The notes below the pieces were generated by a model that saw nothing but the letters and a program-made list of their open reading frames with translations, did no database searches and was not told the DNA's origin. A DNA stretch of 64,000 nucleotides, from the NCBI RefSeq assembly GCF_014648255.1, contig NZ_BMQT01000001.1, forward strand, positions 310,001 to 374,000, written 5' to 3'. Shown here piece by piece: positions 28,743 to 38,522 of the stretch; within the stretch, counting starts at the first letter, position 1, and each line of letters begins with the position of its first letter. Origin of the DNA: Nocardioides albus (GTDB taxonomy: Bacteria; Actinomycetota; Actinomycetes; Propionibacteriales; Nocardioidaceae). A program made the translations under genes and the position numbers.

Positions 28743-29897
28743 TCAGGCGTTGGCCAGCTCGGCGGCCTTGTCGGCGCCGCCGTCCATGGTGTCGACGATG
28801 GTGACCAGCGGGTGGTTGGCCTCGCTGAGGATCTGGCGACCCAGGTCCACGTTGTTGCCGTCCAGACGCACGACGAGCGGCTTGGTGGCCTCGTTGCCGA
28901 GGATGTCCAGCGCGCCGACGATGCCCTTGGCGACCTCGTCACACGCGGTGATGCCACCGAAGACGTTCACGAACACGGACTTGACCTGCTCGTCGTTCAG
29001 GATGACGTCGAGACCGTCGGCCATGACCTGCGCGTTGGCGCCGCCACCGATGTCGAGGAAGTTGGCGGGCTTCACGCCGCCGTGTGCCTCACCGGCGTAG
29101 GCGACGACGTCGAGGGTCGACATGACCAGACCCGCGCCGTTGCCGATGATGCCGACCTGACCGTCGAGCTTGACGTAGTTGAGGCCCTTGTCCTTGGCCT
29201 TGGCCTCGAGCGGGTCCTCCTCGTCACGGATGACGAACTGCTCGTGGTCCTCGTGACGGACCTCGGAGGCGTTCTCGTCCAGGGACACCTTGCCGTCCAG
29301 GGCCTCCAGCTTGTCGCCCTCCAGGCGAGCCAGCGGGTTGACCTCGACGAGCGTCGCGTCCTCCTCGGTGAACACCGTGTAGAGGCTCTGGATCATCGAG
29401 ACGGCCTGCTCGAAGACGGGCTCCGGGAAGCCGCACTCGGTCGCGATCTCGCGCGCCTTGGCCTCGTCGACGCCCGTGCCGGGGTCGATGCCGATCTTCT
29501 TCACGGCGTCGGGGTTGGTCTTGGCGACCTCCTCGATCTCCACACCACCCTCGACGGACGCGATGCAGAGGTACTGCCGGTTCGACCGGTCCAGCAGGAA
29601 GGAGAAGTAGTACTCCTCCACCGGCGGGGTCGCCGGAGTGATCAGCACCCGGTTGACCTTCAGGCCCTTGATCTCCATGCCAAGGATGTTCGAGGCGTGC
29701 TCGAACGCCTCGTCCGCGGTCTTGGCCAGCTTCACGCCACCGGCCTTGCCTCGGCCACCGGCCTTGACCTGCGCCTTGACGACGCAGAAGCCGATCTCCT
29801 CGGCGGCCTTCCTGGCTTCCTCAGCCGTCTCGACGACGACACCTTCGGTCACGGCGACGCCGTGCTTGGCGAAGAGCTTCTTCGCCTGGTACTCCAT
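28743..29897 (-). CDS. sucC: Succinyl-CoA synthetase beta subunit
   Basis: An ATP-grasp subunit of 384 residues that partners SucD. It opens [19 protein letters not shown], has the Gly-rich [20 protein letters not shown] and the [18 protein letters not shown] block that contacts phosphohistidine, and ends with the [13 protein letters not shown] segment. ATG 29897 was chosen because it starts the conserved MEYQAK; the frame is open upstream by 16 codons. The promoter must lie in the long divergent region to the right. Confidence 0.96.
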   Translation of the reverse strand: MEYQAKKLFAKHGVAVTEGVVVETAEEARKAAEEIGFCVVKAQVKAGGRGKAGGVKLAKTADEAFEHASNILGMEIKGLKVNRVLITPATPPVEEYYFSFLLDRSNRQYLCIASVEGGVEIEEVAKTNPDAVKKIGIDPGTGVDEAKAREIATECGFPEPVFEQAVSMIQSLYTVFTEEDATLVEVNPLARLEGDKLEALDGKVSLDENASEVRHEDHEQFVIRDEEDPLEAKAKDKGLNYVKLDGQVGIIGNGAGLVMSTLDVVAYAGEAHGGVKPANFLDIGGGANAQVMADGLDVILNDEQVKSVFVNVFGGITACDEVAKGIVGALDILGNEATKPLVVRLDGNNVDLGRQILSEANHPLVTIVDTMDGGADKAAELANA

Positions 29898-30346
29898 GAG
29901 ATCCACTGATCCACCTGGTCTGTGTGTTGCGGTACGGGGCGGCATTCCGCAGTGATTCAGCGGTGACGCCCTCGTCTTCAGATGTGTCCGTTCAGCACCT
30001 TAGACCCCGCTGACGCCGGGTTACGAGCCCAGGGGCCACGACGTGACGTACGCCACTAGGGCTCACCCAAGCGGACACACCGGCCATTTACCAACAGATC
30101 GGCAACGTTGAGTAACAACCCGTAGCGCCACGTAGCGGGGCACGTTTGCCCACGTATCAGGCGGTTCTCTGCCCGAGGGACGACTGATTTCGACACGGTA
30201 TGGAGGCCCAAACAGGCCGGTGACACGCGTTTCGCGACACCCGACGAACCCGCAATCCAATTCCGAATCTCGCGGATTTGCGCAGATCAGCGACGGAATC
30301 CGCTGTCGCCGAAGGTGAAATCAGCGACACGAGCCCTCCACATTTC
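29898..30346. other. Divergent intergenic region between sucC and the M23 peptidase gene
   Basis: About 450 bases without a plausible gene and with lower GC than the flanks. On the minus strand TAAGGT (30002-29997) is a possible -10 for sucCD, with no good -35. Near the peptidase gene there is a repeated ATCAGCGAC (around 30282 and 30320). Actinobacterial cell-wall hydrolase genes often carry a cyclic-di-AMP riboswitch at this place; I looked for one and saw no convincing match. Confidence 0.5.
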
Positions 30347-30374
30347 TTGACCGCGCCCTCCGGTCCGTTACAGT
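30347..30374 (+). promoter_or_regulatory. Promoter of the M23 peptidase gene
   Basis: TTGACC (30347-30352), 16-bp spacer, TACAGT (30369-30374). The ATG at 30376 begins only one base after this -10, so it cannot be on the transcript as a start. This moves translation to ATG 30418, which has GGAG at 30404-30407. Confidence 0.7.
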
Positions 30375-30417
30375 CATGGCTCGCCGTCTGAACCCCGAAC
30401 AGCGGAGATATGAACTG

Positions 30418-32481
30418 ATGGGCAACCACCGAGCCGACGTCACAAATGACAGTCCGCGTTCGGTCACCCCTTCCCCCGGAGCAACCACGAGCAGCAGCAG
30501 CTACGTTGGGAAGCGGCGCGCAGCGCCGGCGACCGACAGCCCTGCCTCCAGGCCTGCCCCGCGAGCGACCGGATCGACCTCCTACGTAGGGAAGCGACGC
30601 GCAGCGCCGTCTCCCACCGTCGGGACCGCAAAGCCATCCCCCGCCCCTGAGACTCCTGAGGAGCCGGTCGCCAAGGCCCGGCCCAACCGGGTGGTCCTCG
30701 AGCAGACCGGCACGCTGCCGGTCGTCGGATCACCCCGCGACGAGAGCAACGACGGCCGTATCTCGACTGGTGAGCTGCGTGCTCTCGTCGAGGGCGACAG
30801 CGGCCCGTCGTTCCCGACCTCGTTCCCGGCGACGCCGCCTCCCGTGAAGGCGGCTTCCCGGCCGATCGTCCCCGTGCAGCGTCGGGCCGTCCAGATCGAC
30901 CCGGTCCTGGCCGACCTGCTCTCCTCGATGGGCATCGACCCGGACAAGGTGACCCCCGAGGTGCTCGAAGACCTCGGTGTCGGAGGCATGACGACCTCCG
31001 AGCTCACCATGTTCCTGACCCAGCCGACCAAGCCCGCGCCGATGAAGAGCGCGTCGAGCAGGTCGGTATCGACCAAGACCCCGCCGCGCGGCATCCCGGC
31101 CGCCCCGGCAGCTCCCGCGCCGGTGCTTCCCGAGCCGGTGCTTCCCGAGCCGATCGCCCCGGCTGCTCCTGTCGCATCCGTCGTGCCCGAGCCGATCGTC
31201 CAGGCTCCCGAGCCGACCTGGAACGCTGAGCCAGTCGAGGCGCACACCCCGAAACCGCTGCGGATGGCCAACACGTTTGCGCCGTTGACCGGCAAGATCC
31301 GCGCCGTGCGCGAGGCTCGGCAGATCCCGGCTCCGCCGGTGGCCGCATCGGTCTACGAGCCGGAGCTTCCGGAAGCCAGGGAGCCCCGCGGGTTCCAGGA
31401 GGCGTTCGACGCTCCGCCGGCCTCCTTCAAGATCGACACGACCACGTTCCCGGCTCCGCCGGTGTCGCTGCCCGAGCAGATCGACTTCGACTCGATGGCG
31501 ATCGATCTTCCCGCCGAGACCTACACCGCCGACGCGCCCTACTTCGAGGAGCCGCAGGCCGAGCAGGCGTTCTACCAGGACGACTACACCTACGGCAGCG
31601 ACTCACACCAGGCCGAGGCCTACTTCCGCGCCGACACCGGCAGCATCGACCTGCCGAGCATCAGCGAGATCGCGACCTACCGCCCCGAGCTGCACGACCT
31701 CCCGGCGGTCGAGACCACCGGGACCATGGTCGGCATCGGCGGCCCCACCCGTCCGCGCACCCGGCGCGCAGCCGCCGCTGCCGCCGGCGGCCGCCCGACC
31801 GTCCCGCTGACCGCCGGTGCCGCCGCTCTCGCCGCCGCCATCGGTGGCATCGCGCTGACCGGCGGTCCGACGATGGTCGCCGCCGATGACGTACGCCTCG
31901 TCGGGGCCACCGCGCTCGGTGGCGACAGCGACATGGTCGTCGTCGGTGACCGCTCCGCGACCGTGACCCGCAACGACGAGCGCACCGAGGCCGACACCGC
32001 GGCGAGCGACCGCGAGAAGGCGCTCCAGGGCGTCGACGTCCAGGCGGACAAGCAGGACAAGTTCCTCAAGTCCAACATGTGGGAGCTGCCGATCACTGCT
32101 GGCGTCTACCGCATCACCGGCACATTCGGCTCCTCGGGCTCCAACTGGTCCAGCACCCACACGGGCCTGGACTTCGCAGCCCCGCTCGGCACCCCGATCC
32201 ACGCCATCGCCCGCGGCACCGTCACCGAGACCGGCTGGGGCGGGGCGTACGGAGAGCGGACGATCATCACCCTCGAGGACGGCACCGAGATCTGGTACTG
32301 CCACCAGAGCGACTACGGCGTCTCCGTCGGCGACACGGTCTCCCCCGGCGACGTCATCGGCTACGTCGGCTCGACCGGCAACTCCACCGGCAACCACCTC
32401 CACGTCGAGGTCCGCCCCGGTGGTGGTGACGCCGTCGACCCCGACGCCGCCCTCAACGAGCACGGCGTAGACCCGAGCTGA
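30418..32481 (+). CDS. Membrane-anchored M23 (LytM-type) peptidoglycan peptidase
   Basis: About 687 residues. A long Pro/Ala-rich N-terminal part of ~440 residues, presumably cytoplasmic, precedes one TM helix (PLTAGAAALAAAIGGIALTGG). The C-terminal ~125 residues are an M23 domain with the zinc ligands and catalytic His: THTGLDFAAPLG (HxxxD), IWYCHQS and GNHLHVEVR (HxH). It would cut peptide cross-bridges in the wall or, if outside-facing partners exist, activate other hydrolases. The N-terminus carries the decapeptide SYVGKRRAAP twice, about 27 residues apart. The neighbour order pcrA-M23-sucCD is like that in M. tuberculosis (Rv0949-Rv0952). Start set by the promoter. Confidence 0.87.
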   Translation: MGNHRADVTNDSPRSVTPSPGATTSSSSYVGKRRAAPATDSPASRPAPRATGSTSYVGKRRAAPSPTVGTAKPSPAPETPEEPVAKARPNRVVLEQTGTLPVVGSPRDESNDGRISTGELRALVEGDSGPSFPTSFPATPPPVKAASRPIVPVQRRAVQIDPVLADLLSSMGIDPDKVTPEVLEDLGVGGMTTSELTMFLTQPTKPAPMKSASSRSVSTKTPPRGIPAAPAAPAPVLPEPVLPEPIAPAAPVASVVPEPIVQAPEPTWNAEPVEAHTPKPLRMANTFAPLTGKIRAVREARQIPAPPVAASVYEPELPEAREPRGFQEAFDAPPASFKIDTTTFPAPPVSLPEQIDFDSMAIDLPAETYTADAPYFEEPQAEQAFYQDDYTYGSDSHQAEAYFRADTGSIDLPSISEIATYRPELHDLPAVETTGTMVGIGGPTRPRTRRAAAAAAGGRPTVPLTAGAAALAAAIGGIALTGGPTMVAADDVRLVGATALGGDSDMVVVGDRSATVTRNDERTEADTAASDREKALQGVDVQADKQDKFLKSNMWELPITAGVYRITGTFGSSGSNWSSTHTGLDFAAPLGTPIHAIARGTVTETGWGGAYGERTIITLEDGTEIWYCHQSDYGVSVGDTVSPGDVIGYVGSTGNSTGNHLHVEVRPGGGDAVDPDAALNEHGVDPS

Positions 32482-32505
32482 GTGCGCGCAGCGCGTAAAT
32501 GTGTA

Positions 32506-32539
32506 GCCGAGTCGGCCCGTCACAACGAGCCGACTCGGC
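32506..32539. terminator. Bidirectional terminator between M23 and pcrA genes
   Basis: GCCGAGTCGGC (32506-32516) pairs with GCCGACTCGGC (32529-32539); after one mismatch the stem continues CGT/ACG around a CACA loop. The stem core is identical to that at 2738-2771. Confidence 0.82.
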
Positions 32540-32543
32540 GTGG

Positions 32544-35003
32544 CTACAGCTTCTCTACCGGGGCGTAGCGCAGCAACAGCCGCTTGACCCCGGTGTCACC
32601 GAAGTCGATGCTGGCGACCTGCTTGTCGGCAGTGCCTTCGATGGTCACCACGGTCCCGAGGCCGAAGGAGTCGTGGGTGACGCGGTCACCCGGGTCCAGC
32701 GACGGGATCTCCCGAGCCGGCTTCGACTTCGATGCGGCGTCGGCACGGAGCGCGGCGGAGGAGAAGTTGCGACGTCCCGCCGCGGTGGGCTGCCCGAGCC
32801 GCTGGCCACCACCCCAGCTGTCGCCGGCGAAGCTGGGGCGACCCCAGGAGGACATCTCCTGCTCCGTACGCCGCCAGTCGACCAGGTCGACCGGGAGCTC
32901 GTCGAGGAAACGGCTGCCGGGGTTGTGCGAGGGCGCTCCCCAGGCGGAGCGGACCACGGCACGTGAGATGAAGAGCCGCTTCTCGGCCCGGGTGATGCCG
33001 ACGTAGGCCAGCCGACGCTCCTCCTCGAGCTCGGTGCCGTCACCGAGGGCCCGGGAGTGCGGGAAGACGCCGTCCTCCATGCCGGTGAGGAAGACTGCGG
33101 GGAATTCCAGGCCCTTCGCGGTGTGAAGGGTCATCAAGGTGACCACCCCGTCCTCGTCGTCGGGGATCTGGTCGGTGTCGGCCACCAGGGCGACCCGCTC
33201 CAGGAAGTCGGGCAGGCCGGGCACCACGGTGCCCGCATCGACATCGGCGGGGTCCGCGCTCGGGGCCGCGACCGGGTCGTCGGAGAACTCGCGGGCCACC
33301 GCGACGAGCTCGGCGAGGTTCTCCACGCGGGTCTCGTCCTGCGGGTCGTCGGACGCCTCCAGGGAGGCGAGGTAGCCCGATCGGTCGAGCACGGTCTCCA
33401 GGATGACGTCGGCACGTTCGCCGGCGTCCACCATCTGCAGCAGCTCCTCGACCATCGCGACGAAGGCCTTGATGTTGGTCAGGCTGCGGGTGGCCATGCC
33501 CGGGGCGTCCTCGGCATGCTGCAGCGCTTCCCAGAAGGTCAGGCCGTCGCGCTCGGCGAGCGCGTTGACGCACGCCACGGCGCGGTCCCCGATGCCCCGC
33601 TTGGGGGTGTTGAGGATCCTTCGGAGCGAGACCTGGTCGTCGGGGTTGGCCAGGGTGCGCAGATAGGCCAGGGCATCGCGCACCTCCTTGCGCTCGTAGA
33701 AGCGCACCCCACCGACGACCTTGTAGGGCTGGCCGGTGCGGATGAACACCTCCTCGAAGACGCGCGACTGGGCGTTGGTGCGGTAGAAGACGGCCACGTC
33801 GGCGGCCTTGAGCCCTCCGTCGACGAGCTTGTCGATCTCGTCGGAGACGAACCGGGCCTCGTCGCGCTCGTCGTCGGCGACGTAGCCGACGATGCGCTCA
33901 CCGTTGCCGGCATCGCTCCACAGCGCCTTCTCCTTGCGACCCTTGTTGTTCTTGATGACCGCGTTGGCGGCAGTGAGGATCGTCTGGGTGGAGCGGTAGT
34001 TCTGCTCCAGCAGGATCGTGGACGCGTTGGGAAAGTCCTGCTCGAAGTCGAGGATGTTGCGGATGTTGGCGCCGCGGAAGGCGTAGATCGACTGGTCCGC
34101 GTCGCCGACCACCATCAGCTCGGCGGGGTCGCTACGCGGGGCTTCGTCGGCGTACGAGTCCGTCAGCGAGGTGTCGTCCATCCGGTCGGCGCAGAGCTCG
34201 TGGACCAGCGCGTACTGAGCGTGGTTGGTGTCCTGGTATTCGTCGACCAGCACATGCCGGAACCGGCGCCGGTAGACCTCGCGCACCTCCGGGTAAGCAC
34301 GGAACAGCTCGACGGTGGACATGATCAGGTCGTCGAAGTCGAGGGCGTTCGCCTGCCGCAGCCGCTTCTGATACTCCTTGTACGCCGCCACAAAGGTCTG
34401 CTCGAGGTGGTTGCGCGCGTCCTTTTCGGCCGCCTCGACATCGCGCAGCTCGTTCTTCTGGTCGCTGACCCAGTTGAGCACCTGGCCAGGCTGGTAGTGG
34501 CGCGGGTCCAGATCGAGATCGCTGAGCACCAGCTGCATCAGCCGCTTCTGGTCCTGGGCGTCGTAGATCGAGAAGTTGGACTTGAGGCCCACTTTGTCGA
34601 TCTCCTTGCGGAGGATCCGCACGCACGCGCTGTGGAACGTGGAGACCCACATGATCCGGGCGCGCTTGCCGACCAAGACCTCGACGCGCTCCTTCATCTC
34701 GGCCGCGGCCTTGTTGGTGAAGGTGATCGCCAGGATGCTGCCGGGGTGGGCACCGCGCTGGGAGATCAGCCAGGCGATGCGCCGGGTCAGCACCCGGGTC
34801 TTGCCCGACCCCGCACCGGCGACGACCAGCAGCGGCGCGCCGTGATGCTGCACGGCCGCCTTCTGAGGCTCGTTGAGACCGTCGAGGAGCTCCTCGGAGC
34901 TCGGTCCGCGTCGCTTCGTACGCGGCTCGTCGGCCGGGGTCGCCGAGGCGAAGGCCTCGAGGCCCGGGATGGTGGCAACAGGGGTCTGGTCAGGCGTACT
35001 CAT
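32544..35003 (-). CDS. pcrA: ATP-dependent DNA helicase PcrA/UvrD1
   Basis: A superfamily 1A 3'-5' helicase of 819 residues used in repair and in clearing replication blocks. Motifs in order: Q motif LNEPQKAAVQ, Walker A VVAGAGSGKTRVL, Ia AITFTNKAAAEMKERV, II VDEYQDTN, III VGDADQSIYAFRGA, IV LEQNYRSTQTIL, V VTLMTLHTAKGLEFPAVF, VI RLAYVGITRAEKRLF. The C-terminal Tudor-like tail (DRVTHDSFGLGTVV) that binds RNA polymerase in PcrA is present. ATG 35003 has GGAG five bases upstream, with TAGGCT a further few bases back as a likely -10. Confidence 0.95.
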   Translation of the reverse strand: MSTPDQTPVATIPGLEAFASATPADEPRTKRRGPSSEELLDGLNEPQKAAVQHHGAPLLVVAGAGSGKTRVLTRRIAWLISQRGAHPGSILAITFTNKAAAEMKERVEVLVGKRARIMWVSTFHSACVRILRKEIDKVGLKSNFSIYDAQDQKRLMQLVLSDLDLDPRHYQPGQVLNWVSDQKNELRDVEAAEKDARNHLEQTFVAAYKEYQKRLRQANALDFDDLIMSTVELFRAYPEVREVYRRRFRHVLVDEYQDTNHAQYALVHELCADRMDDTSLTDSYADEAPRSDPAELMVVGDADQSIYAFRGANIRNILDFEQDFPNASTILLEQNYRSTQTILTAANAVIKNNKGRKEKALWSDAGNGERIVGYVADDERDEARFVSDEIDKLVDGGLKAADVAVFYRTNAQSRVFEEVFIRTGQPYKVVGGVRFYERKEVRDALAYLRTLANPDDQVSLRRILNTPKRGIGDRAVACVNALAERDGLTFWEALQHAEDAPGMATRSLTNIKAFVAMVEELLQMVDAGERADVILETVLDRSGYLASLEASDDPQDETRVENLAELVAVAREFSDDPVAAPSADPADVDAGTVVPGLPDFLERVALVADTDQIPDDEDGVVTLMTLHTAKGLEFPAVFLTGMEDGVFPHSRALGDGTELEEERRLAYVGITRAEKRLFISRAVVRSAWGAPSHNPGSRFLDELPVDLVDWRRTEQEMSSWGRPSFAGDSWGGGQRLGQPTAAGRRNFSSAALRADAASKSKPAREIPSLDPGDRVTHDSFGLGTVVTIEGTADKQVASIDFGDTGVKRLLLRYAPVEKL

Positions 35004-35064
35004 GCTGGCTCCAGCCTAGGGGCTGGCACCGACAAGTCGGGGGTCGGCGAGCCTGTCGGGAGAG

Positions 35065-35427
35065 TTACGCCGCGACGTGCGCGGAGGACCAGAAGACCGC
35101 CACGCAGACGTTGACGATCGTCAGGCCGAAGATGGTCCAGTAGAGCCCGTCGGAGATCTTGGGCTTGCGCAGCTGGGACATCACGAGGCCGAGGATGACC
35201 AGGCCGATCACCAGCTTCACGCCGACCTTGGCGTGGTCGACCGCGCCGTCGCCCATCTCGAGAACGCCGACGAGCAGCAGACCGGCCAGGAACGCGGTGC
35301 CCGAGCCGTCCCGCATGAGGCCGTTGGCGACCTTGTCAGGGGCCTTGATCTGCACCAGCAGACCGCCGAAGAGCGCGGCGAAGCCGAGCAGGTGAATGAC
35401 GAGCAGAATGTGCCGCACGAACTCCAT
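35065..35427 (-). CDS. Small four-helix membrane protein, function unknown
   Basis: A 120-residue protein with four predicted TM segments (first VRHILLVIHLLGFAALFGGLL, with a His in helix 1 and another in ISGxH-like context). Length and helix count recall small haem- or copper-handling membrane proteins, but no diagnostic motif is present and I do not assign it. TAGGCT on the minus strand (35439-35434) lies six bases before the ATG, so the mRNA should be leaderless. It precedes pcrA on the same strand by 61 bases and may be cotranscribed. Confidence 0.7.
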   Translation of the reverse strand: MEFVRHILLVIHLLGFAALFGGLLVQIKAPDKVANGLMRDGSGTAFLAGLLLVGVLEMGDGAVDHAKVGVKLVIGLVILGLVMSQLRKPKISDGLYWTIFGLTIVNVCVAVFWSSAHVAA

Positions 35428-35433
35428 GCGCTC

Positions 35434-35439
35434 AGCCTA
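35434..35439 (-). promoter_or_regulatory. -10 element TAGGCT of the small membrane protein gene
   Basis: Read on the minus strand, TAGGCT is followed by six bases and ATG 35427. No ribosome binding site fits in that gap, so the transcript is probably leaderless. Confidence 0.55.
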
Positions 35440-35598
35440 GAGGTCCCGCCTCGGCGGCAGCCCGACGGTACCCCGCGAGGCACATATTCGAACGACGGCA
35501 CGCTTTTGATCCGGTTCGCCTTGGGGAATGCCCGTTCGTCTGCCTACGCTCACGGTGACCGCCACTGTCGCTCTCGGCTCCGTATGGAGGATTCTGAC

Positions 35599-37869
35599 GT
35601 GTCATCACCCAACCCACCCCTGCCCGAAGGCAGGTCCCGACCGCTCGACCAGCTTCGCCGCACCGTCCGCTTCGACGTACCTGCCTCTCTGGTCGTCTTC
35701 CTCGTCGCCGTGCCGCTCTCGCTCGGCATCGCTGTCGCCTCCGGTGCGCCTGTCGCCGCCGGCCTGATCGCTGCCGTGGCCGGCGGCATCGTCGCCGGTG
35801 TCTTCGGCGGCTCCCCGCTGCAGGTCAGCGGCCCGGCCGCCGGCATGACCGTCGTGGTGGCCGAGACGGTCGCCGAGTTCGGCTGGGAGGCGACCTGTGC
35901 GATCACCGTGATGGCCGGGATCCTGCAGATCGTGCTCGGTGCCACCCGCCTGGGTCGGTACGCGCTGGCCATCTCGCCCACCGTCGTCAGCGCGATGCTC
36001 GCCGCCATCGGCATCTCGATCGTGCTCGGCCAGCTCAACGTCGCTCTCGGCGGTCGGTCGCAGTCCAGCGCGATCGAGAACGTCGAGCACATCTTCAGCA
36101 ACGCGCAGGAACCCAACATCCACGCCGTGCTGGCCGGGCTCGGGGTGATCGGCATCCTGATCACCTGGCCCCGGCTGCCGCAGCGGGTCCGCGCGGTTCC
36201 CGGCCAGCTGGTCGCGATCGTCGCTCTCACCCTGCTCGCGGCCGCCTGGCTCCCGGGCGCCGAGCGGGTCGAGCTCGGCAACGACCTGCTCGACGAGATC
36301 GGTTCGGTCGCGCTGCCGGAGGGGACCCCGCTCGCGATCGCCGGCGCGGTGCTCACCTTCGCCCTGATCGCGAGCGTCGAGAGCCTGCTCTGCGCGGTCG
36401 CCGTGGACAAACTGCACGGCGGCCCGCGCAGCAACCTCGACCGTGAGCTGGTCGGCCAGGGGCTGGCCAACGCCGCCTCCGGCGCGCTCGGCGGACTCCC
36501 CGTCACGGGTGTGATCGTGCGGAGCTCGACGAACGTCACCGCCGGAGCACGCACCCGCGCCTCCGCGATCCTGCACGGGTTCTGGGTGCTCCTGTTCGCC
36601 CTGGTGCTCGTCGGGCTCGTCGAGCAGATCCCGCTCGCGGCGCTGGCCGGGCTGCTGATCATGATGGGCACCGGTCTGGTCCGTCCCGCCGACATCACCC
36701 AGGCGCACGCGCGTGGCGAGCTGTGGATCTACGCGCTCACGATCGCGGGCGTGCTCGCGTTCAACCTGATCGAGGGTGTGCTGATCGGCTTGGTCGCCGC
36801 GCTCGTCCTGGTGCTGTGGCGTCTGGTCCACGTGCGGATCGACGTACGCCGGGCCGGCCAGGTCGCCGACGGCCAGGAGAAGTGGCTGGTCGAGGTGCAC
36901 GGCAGCCTCTCCTTCCTGGCGACGCCCACCCTGGTGAGCCGGCTCTACGCGATCCCGGACGGGCAGCTGGTCGAGCTCGACCTCCTGGTCGACTACCTCG
37001 ACCCCGCCGGGCGTGACCAGCTCGACCACTGGCGGGCCCGTTACGAGGCCGCCGGCGGCACGGTGATCGTGGAGCACTCCGGGCCGCACGGGCCGGAGGC
37101 ACCCCGTGACCAACGAGCGCTGAAGGCGCCGCCGATCAGCCCGCGGGCACTGCTGCCGTGGAGCGCCTGGCAGGACGTACGCTCCGACCGCATCGATCCG
37201 CACCACCCGCTGGCCCTGGGCGTGCGCGAATACCACCGCCGCCACGCGGAGCCGCTGCGGCCGGTCTACGAGGGCCTCGCCGAGGGCCAGGAACCGCACG
37301 CTGTCTTCCTGACCTGCGTCGATTCCCGGGTCGTGCCCAACCTGATCACCGCCAGCGGCCCCGGCGACCTGCTGACGGTCCGCACCTTGGGCAACCTCGT
37401 GCCCGAGCCCGACAGCCCGGACAGCTCGGTCGCAGCGCCGATGCTGTTCGGCGTCGACGACCTCGGCATCGACACCGTCGTCGTCTGCGGTCACTCCCGC
37501 TGCGGTGCGATCACCTCGGCCCTGGAGAGCGCCCGGGCCGGCGAGGTGCCGGCCGGGCCGGTCGGCGACTGGCTGCGCCACGCCACTCCGGCGATCCAGG
37601 AGTGGCAGGCCGGGCACCCGGTCGGCGCCGCTGCCGCCGCGGCTGGCCGGAGCGAGGTCGACCAGGTCTCCCAGGTCAACGTCGCGGTGATGATCGACCG
37701 GCTCGGACAGCTCCTGACAGACCGGGACGTACGTCTCGTGGGGCTGTTCCTGGACATCGCCGACGGGACGCTTCAGATCCTGCGCGAGGACGGGTTCACG
37801 ACCCTGACCGACGCCGAGACCGACGAGCTCGCCCACCTGATGGAGGCGCGCCCGCCGGAGCCGGCCTAG
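35599..37869 (+). CDS. SulP-family anion transporter fused to beta-carbonic anhydrase
   Basis: A 756-residue fusion. Residues ~20-400 form the SulP membrane core (FDVPASLVVFLVAVPLSLGIA; the substrate region VFGGSPLQVSGPAAGMTV); a STAS-like stretch follows (KWLVEVHGSLSFLATPTLVSRL). From ~520 there is a complete beta-carbonic anhydrase with zinc ligands and the Asp-Arg dyad in CVDSRVVPN and CGHSRCGAI. Such fusions are thought to import bicarbonate and interconvert it with CO2 at the membrane. GTG 35599 was chosen because GGAGG lies eight bases upstream (35586-35590); the ATG at 35584 overlaps that site. It ends five bases from the convergent response regulator, leaving no room for a terminator. 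Confidence 0.9.
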   Translation: MSSPNPPLPEGRSRPLDQLRRTVRFDVPASLVVFLVAVPLSLGIAVASGAPVAAGLIAAVAGGIVAGVFGGSPLQVSGPAAGMTVVVAETVAEFGWEATCAITVMAGILQIVLGATRLGRYALAISPTVVSAMLAAIGISIVLGQLNVALGGRSQSSAIENVEHIFSNAQEPNIHAVLAGLGVIGILITWPRLPQRVRAVPGQLVAIVALTLLAAAWLPGAERVELGNDLLDEIGSVALPEGTPLAIAGAVLTFALIASVESLLCAVAVDKLHGGPRSNLDRELVGQGLANAASGALGGLPVTGVIVRSSTNVTAGARTRASAILHGFWVLLFALVLVGLVEQIPLAALAGLLIMMGTGLVRPADITQAHARGELWIYALTIAGVLAFNLIEGVLIGLVAALVLVLWRLVHVRIDVRRAGQVADGQEKWLVEVHGSLSFLATPTLVSRLYAIPDGQLVELDLLVDYLDPAGRDQLDHWRARYEAAGGTVIVEHSGPHGPEAPRDQRALKAPPISPRALLPWSAWQDVRSDRIDPHHPLALGVREYHRRHAEPLRPVYEGLAEGQEPHAVFLTCVDSRVVPNLITASGPGDLLTVRTLGNLVPEPDSPDSSVAAPMLFGVDDLGIDTVVVCGHSRCGAITSALESARAGEVPAGPVGDWLRHATPAIQEWQAGHPVGAAAAAAGRSEVDQVSQVNVAVMIDRLGQLLTDRDVRLVGLFLDIADGTLQILREDGFTTLTDAETDELAHLMEARPPEPA

Positions 37870-37874
37870 GCGAT

Positions 37875-38522
37875 CTAGAGCAGGCGGCGATCGTTGGCCC
37901 AGCGGGTGAGCTCGTGACGGCTCGACAGCTGCAGCTTGCGCAGCACGTTGGACATGTGGGTCTCGACCGTCTTGATCGAGATGAACAGCTCGGCGGCGAC
38001 CTCCTTGTAGGAGTAGCCGCGAGCGATGAGGCGCATCACCTCGCGCTCTCGCTCGGTCAGCCGGTCGAGATCCTCGTCGATGTCGGCGATCGCGATGGTG
38101 CCGGCGAAGGCGTCGAGGACGAAGCCTGCCAGGCGCGGCGAGAAGACCGCGTCTCCCCCGGAGACCCGCTGGATCGCCGCGACCAGCTCGGAGCCGGTGA
38201 TGGTCTTGGTGACATAGCCGCGCGCGCCACCGCGGATGGTGCCGATGACGTCCTCGGCGGCGTCGGAGACAGAGAGCGCCAGGTAGCGTGGCGAACCGTC
38301 GACGGCGGGCGCCTTGCGCATCACCTCGACACCGCCCCCACCGGGAAGGTGGACGTCGAGCAGCACCACGTCGGGCTTGCCCTCGGCGATCGCCTTGACC
38401 GCGGTGTCGACGTCCTCGGCCTCGCCGACGATCCGGATCACCGGGGACCGGCTCAGCTCGGCGCGTACGCCCGTGCGGAACATCGCGTGGTCGTCGACGA
38501 TGACGACCTTGACCTCACTCAT
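37875..38522 (-). CDS. NarL/LuxR-type response regulator of the PspC two-component system
   Basis: A 215-residue regulator: receiver domain with acidic pocket VIVDDHAMFR, phospho-acceptor Asp in VVLLDVHLPGGGG and conserved Lys in YVTKTITG; then the LuxR HTH LTEREREVMRLIARGYSYKEVA with IKTVETHMSNVLRKL. It overlaps the kinase gene by four bases (ATGA), a coupled operon. It likely controls the divergent PspC gene at 39984 and cell-envelope stress genes, as LiaR-like regulators do (inference). Confidence 0.93.
   Translation of the reverse strand: MSEVKVVIVDDHAMFRTGVRAELSRSPVIRIVGEAEDVDTAVKAIAEGKPDVVLLDVHLPGGGGVEVMRKAPAVDGSPRYLALSVSDAAEDVIGTIRGGARGYVTKTITGSELVAAIQRVSGGDAVFSPRLAGFVLDAFAGTIAIADIDEDLDRLTEREREVMRLIARGYSYKEVAAELFISIKTVETHMSNVLRKLQLSSRHELTRWANDRRLL

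Noticed and set aside
30060..30346. A cyclic-di-AMP (ydaO-type) riboswitch before the M23 peptidase gene
   Set aside because: Expected from the gene type, but the conserved core was not found, and the promoter at 30347-30374 lies after this stretch, so it would not be transcribed with the gene.
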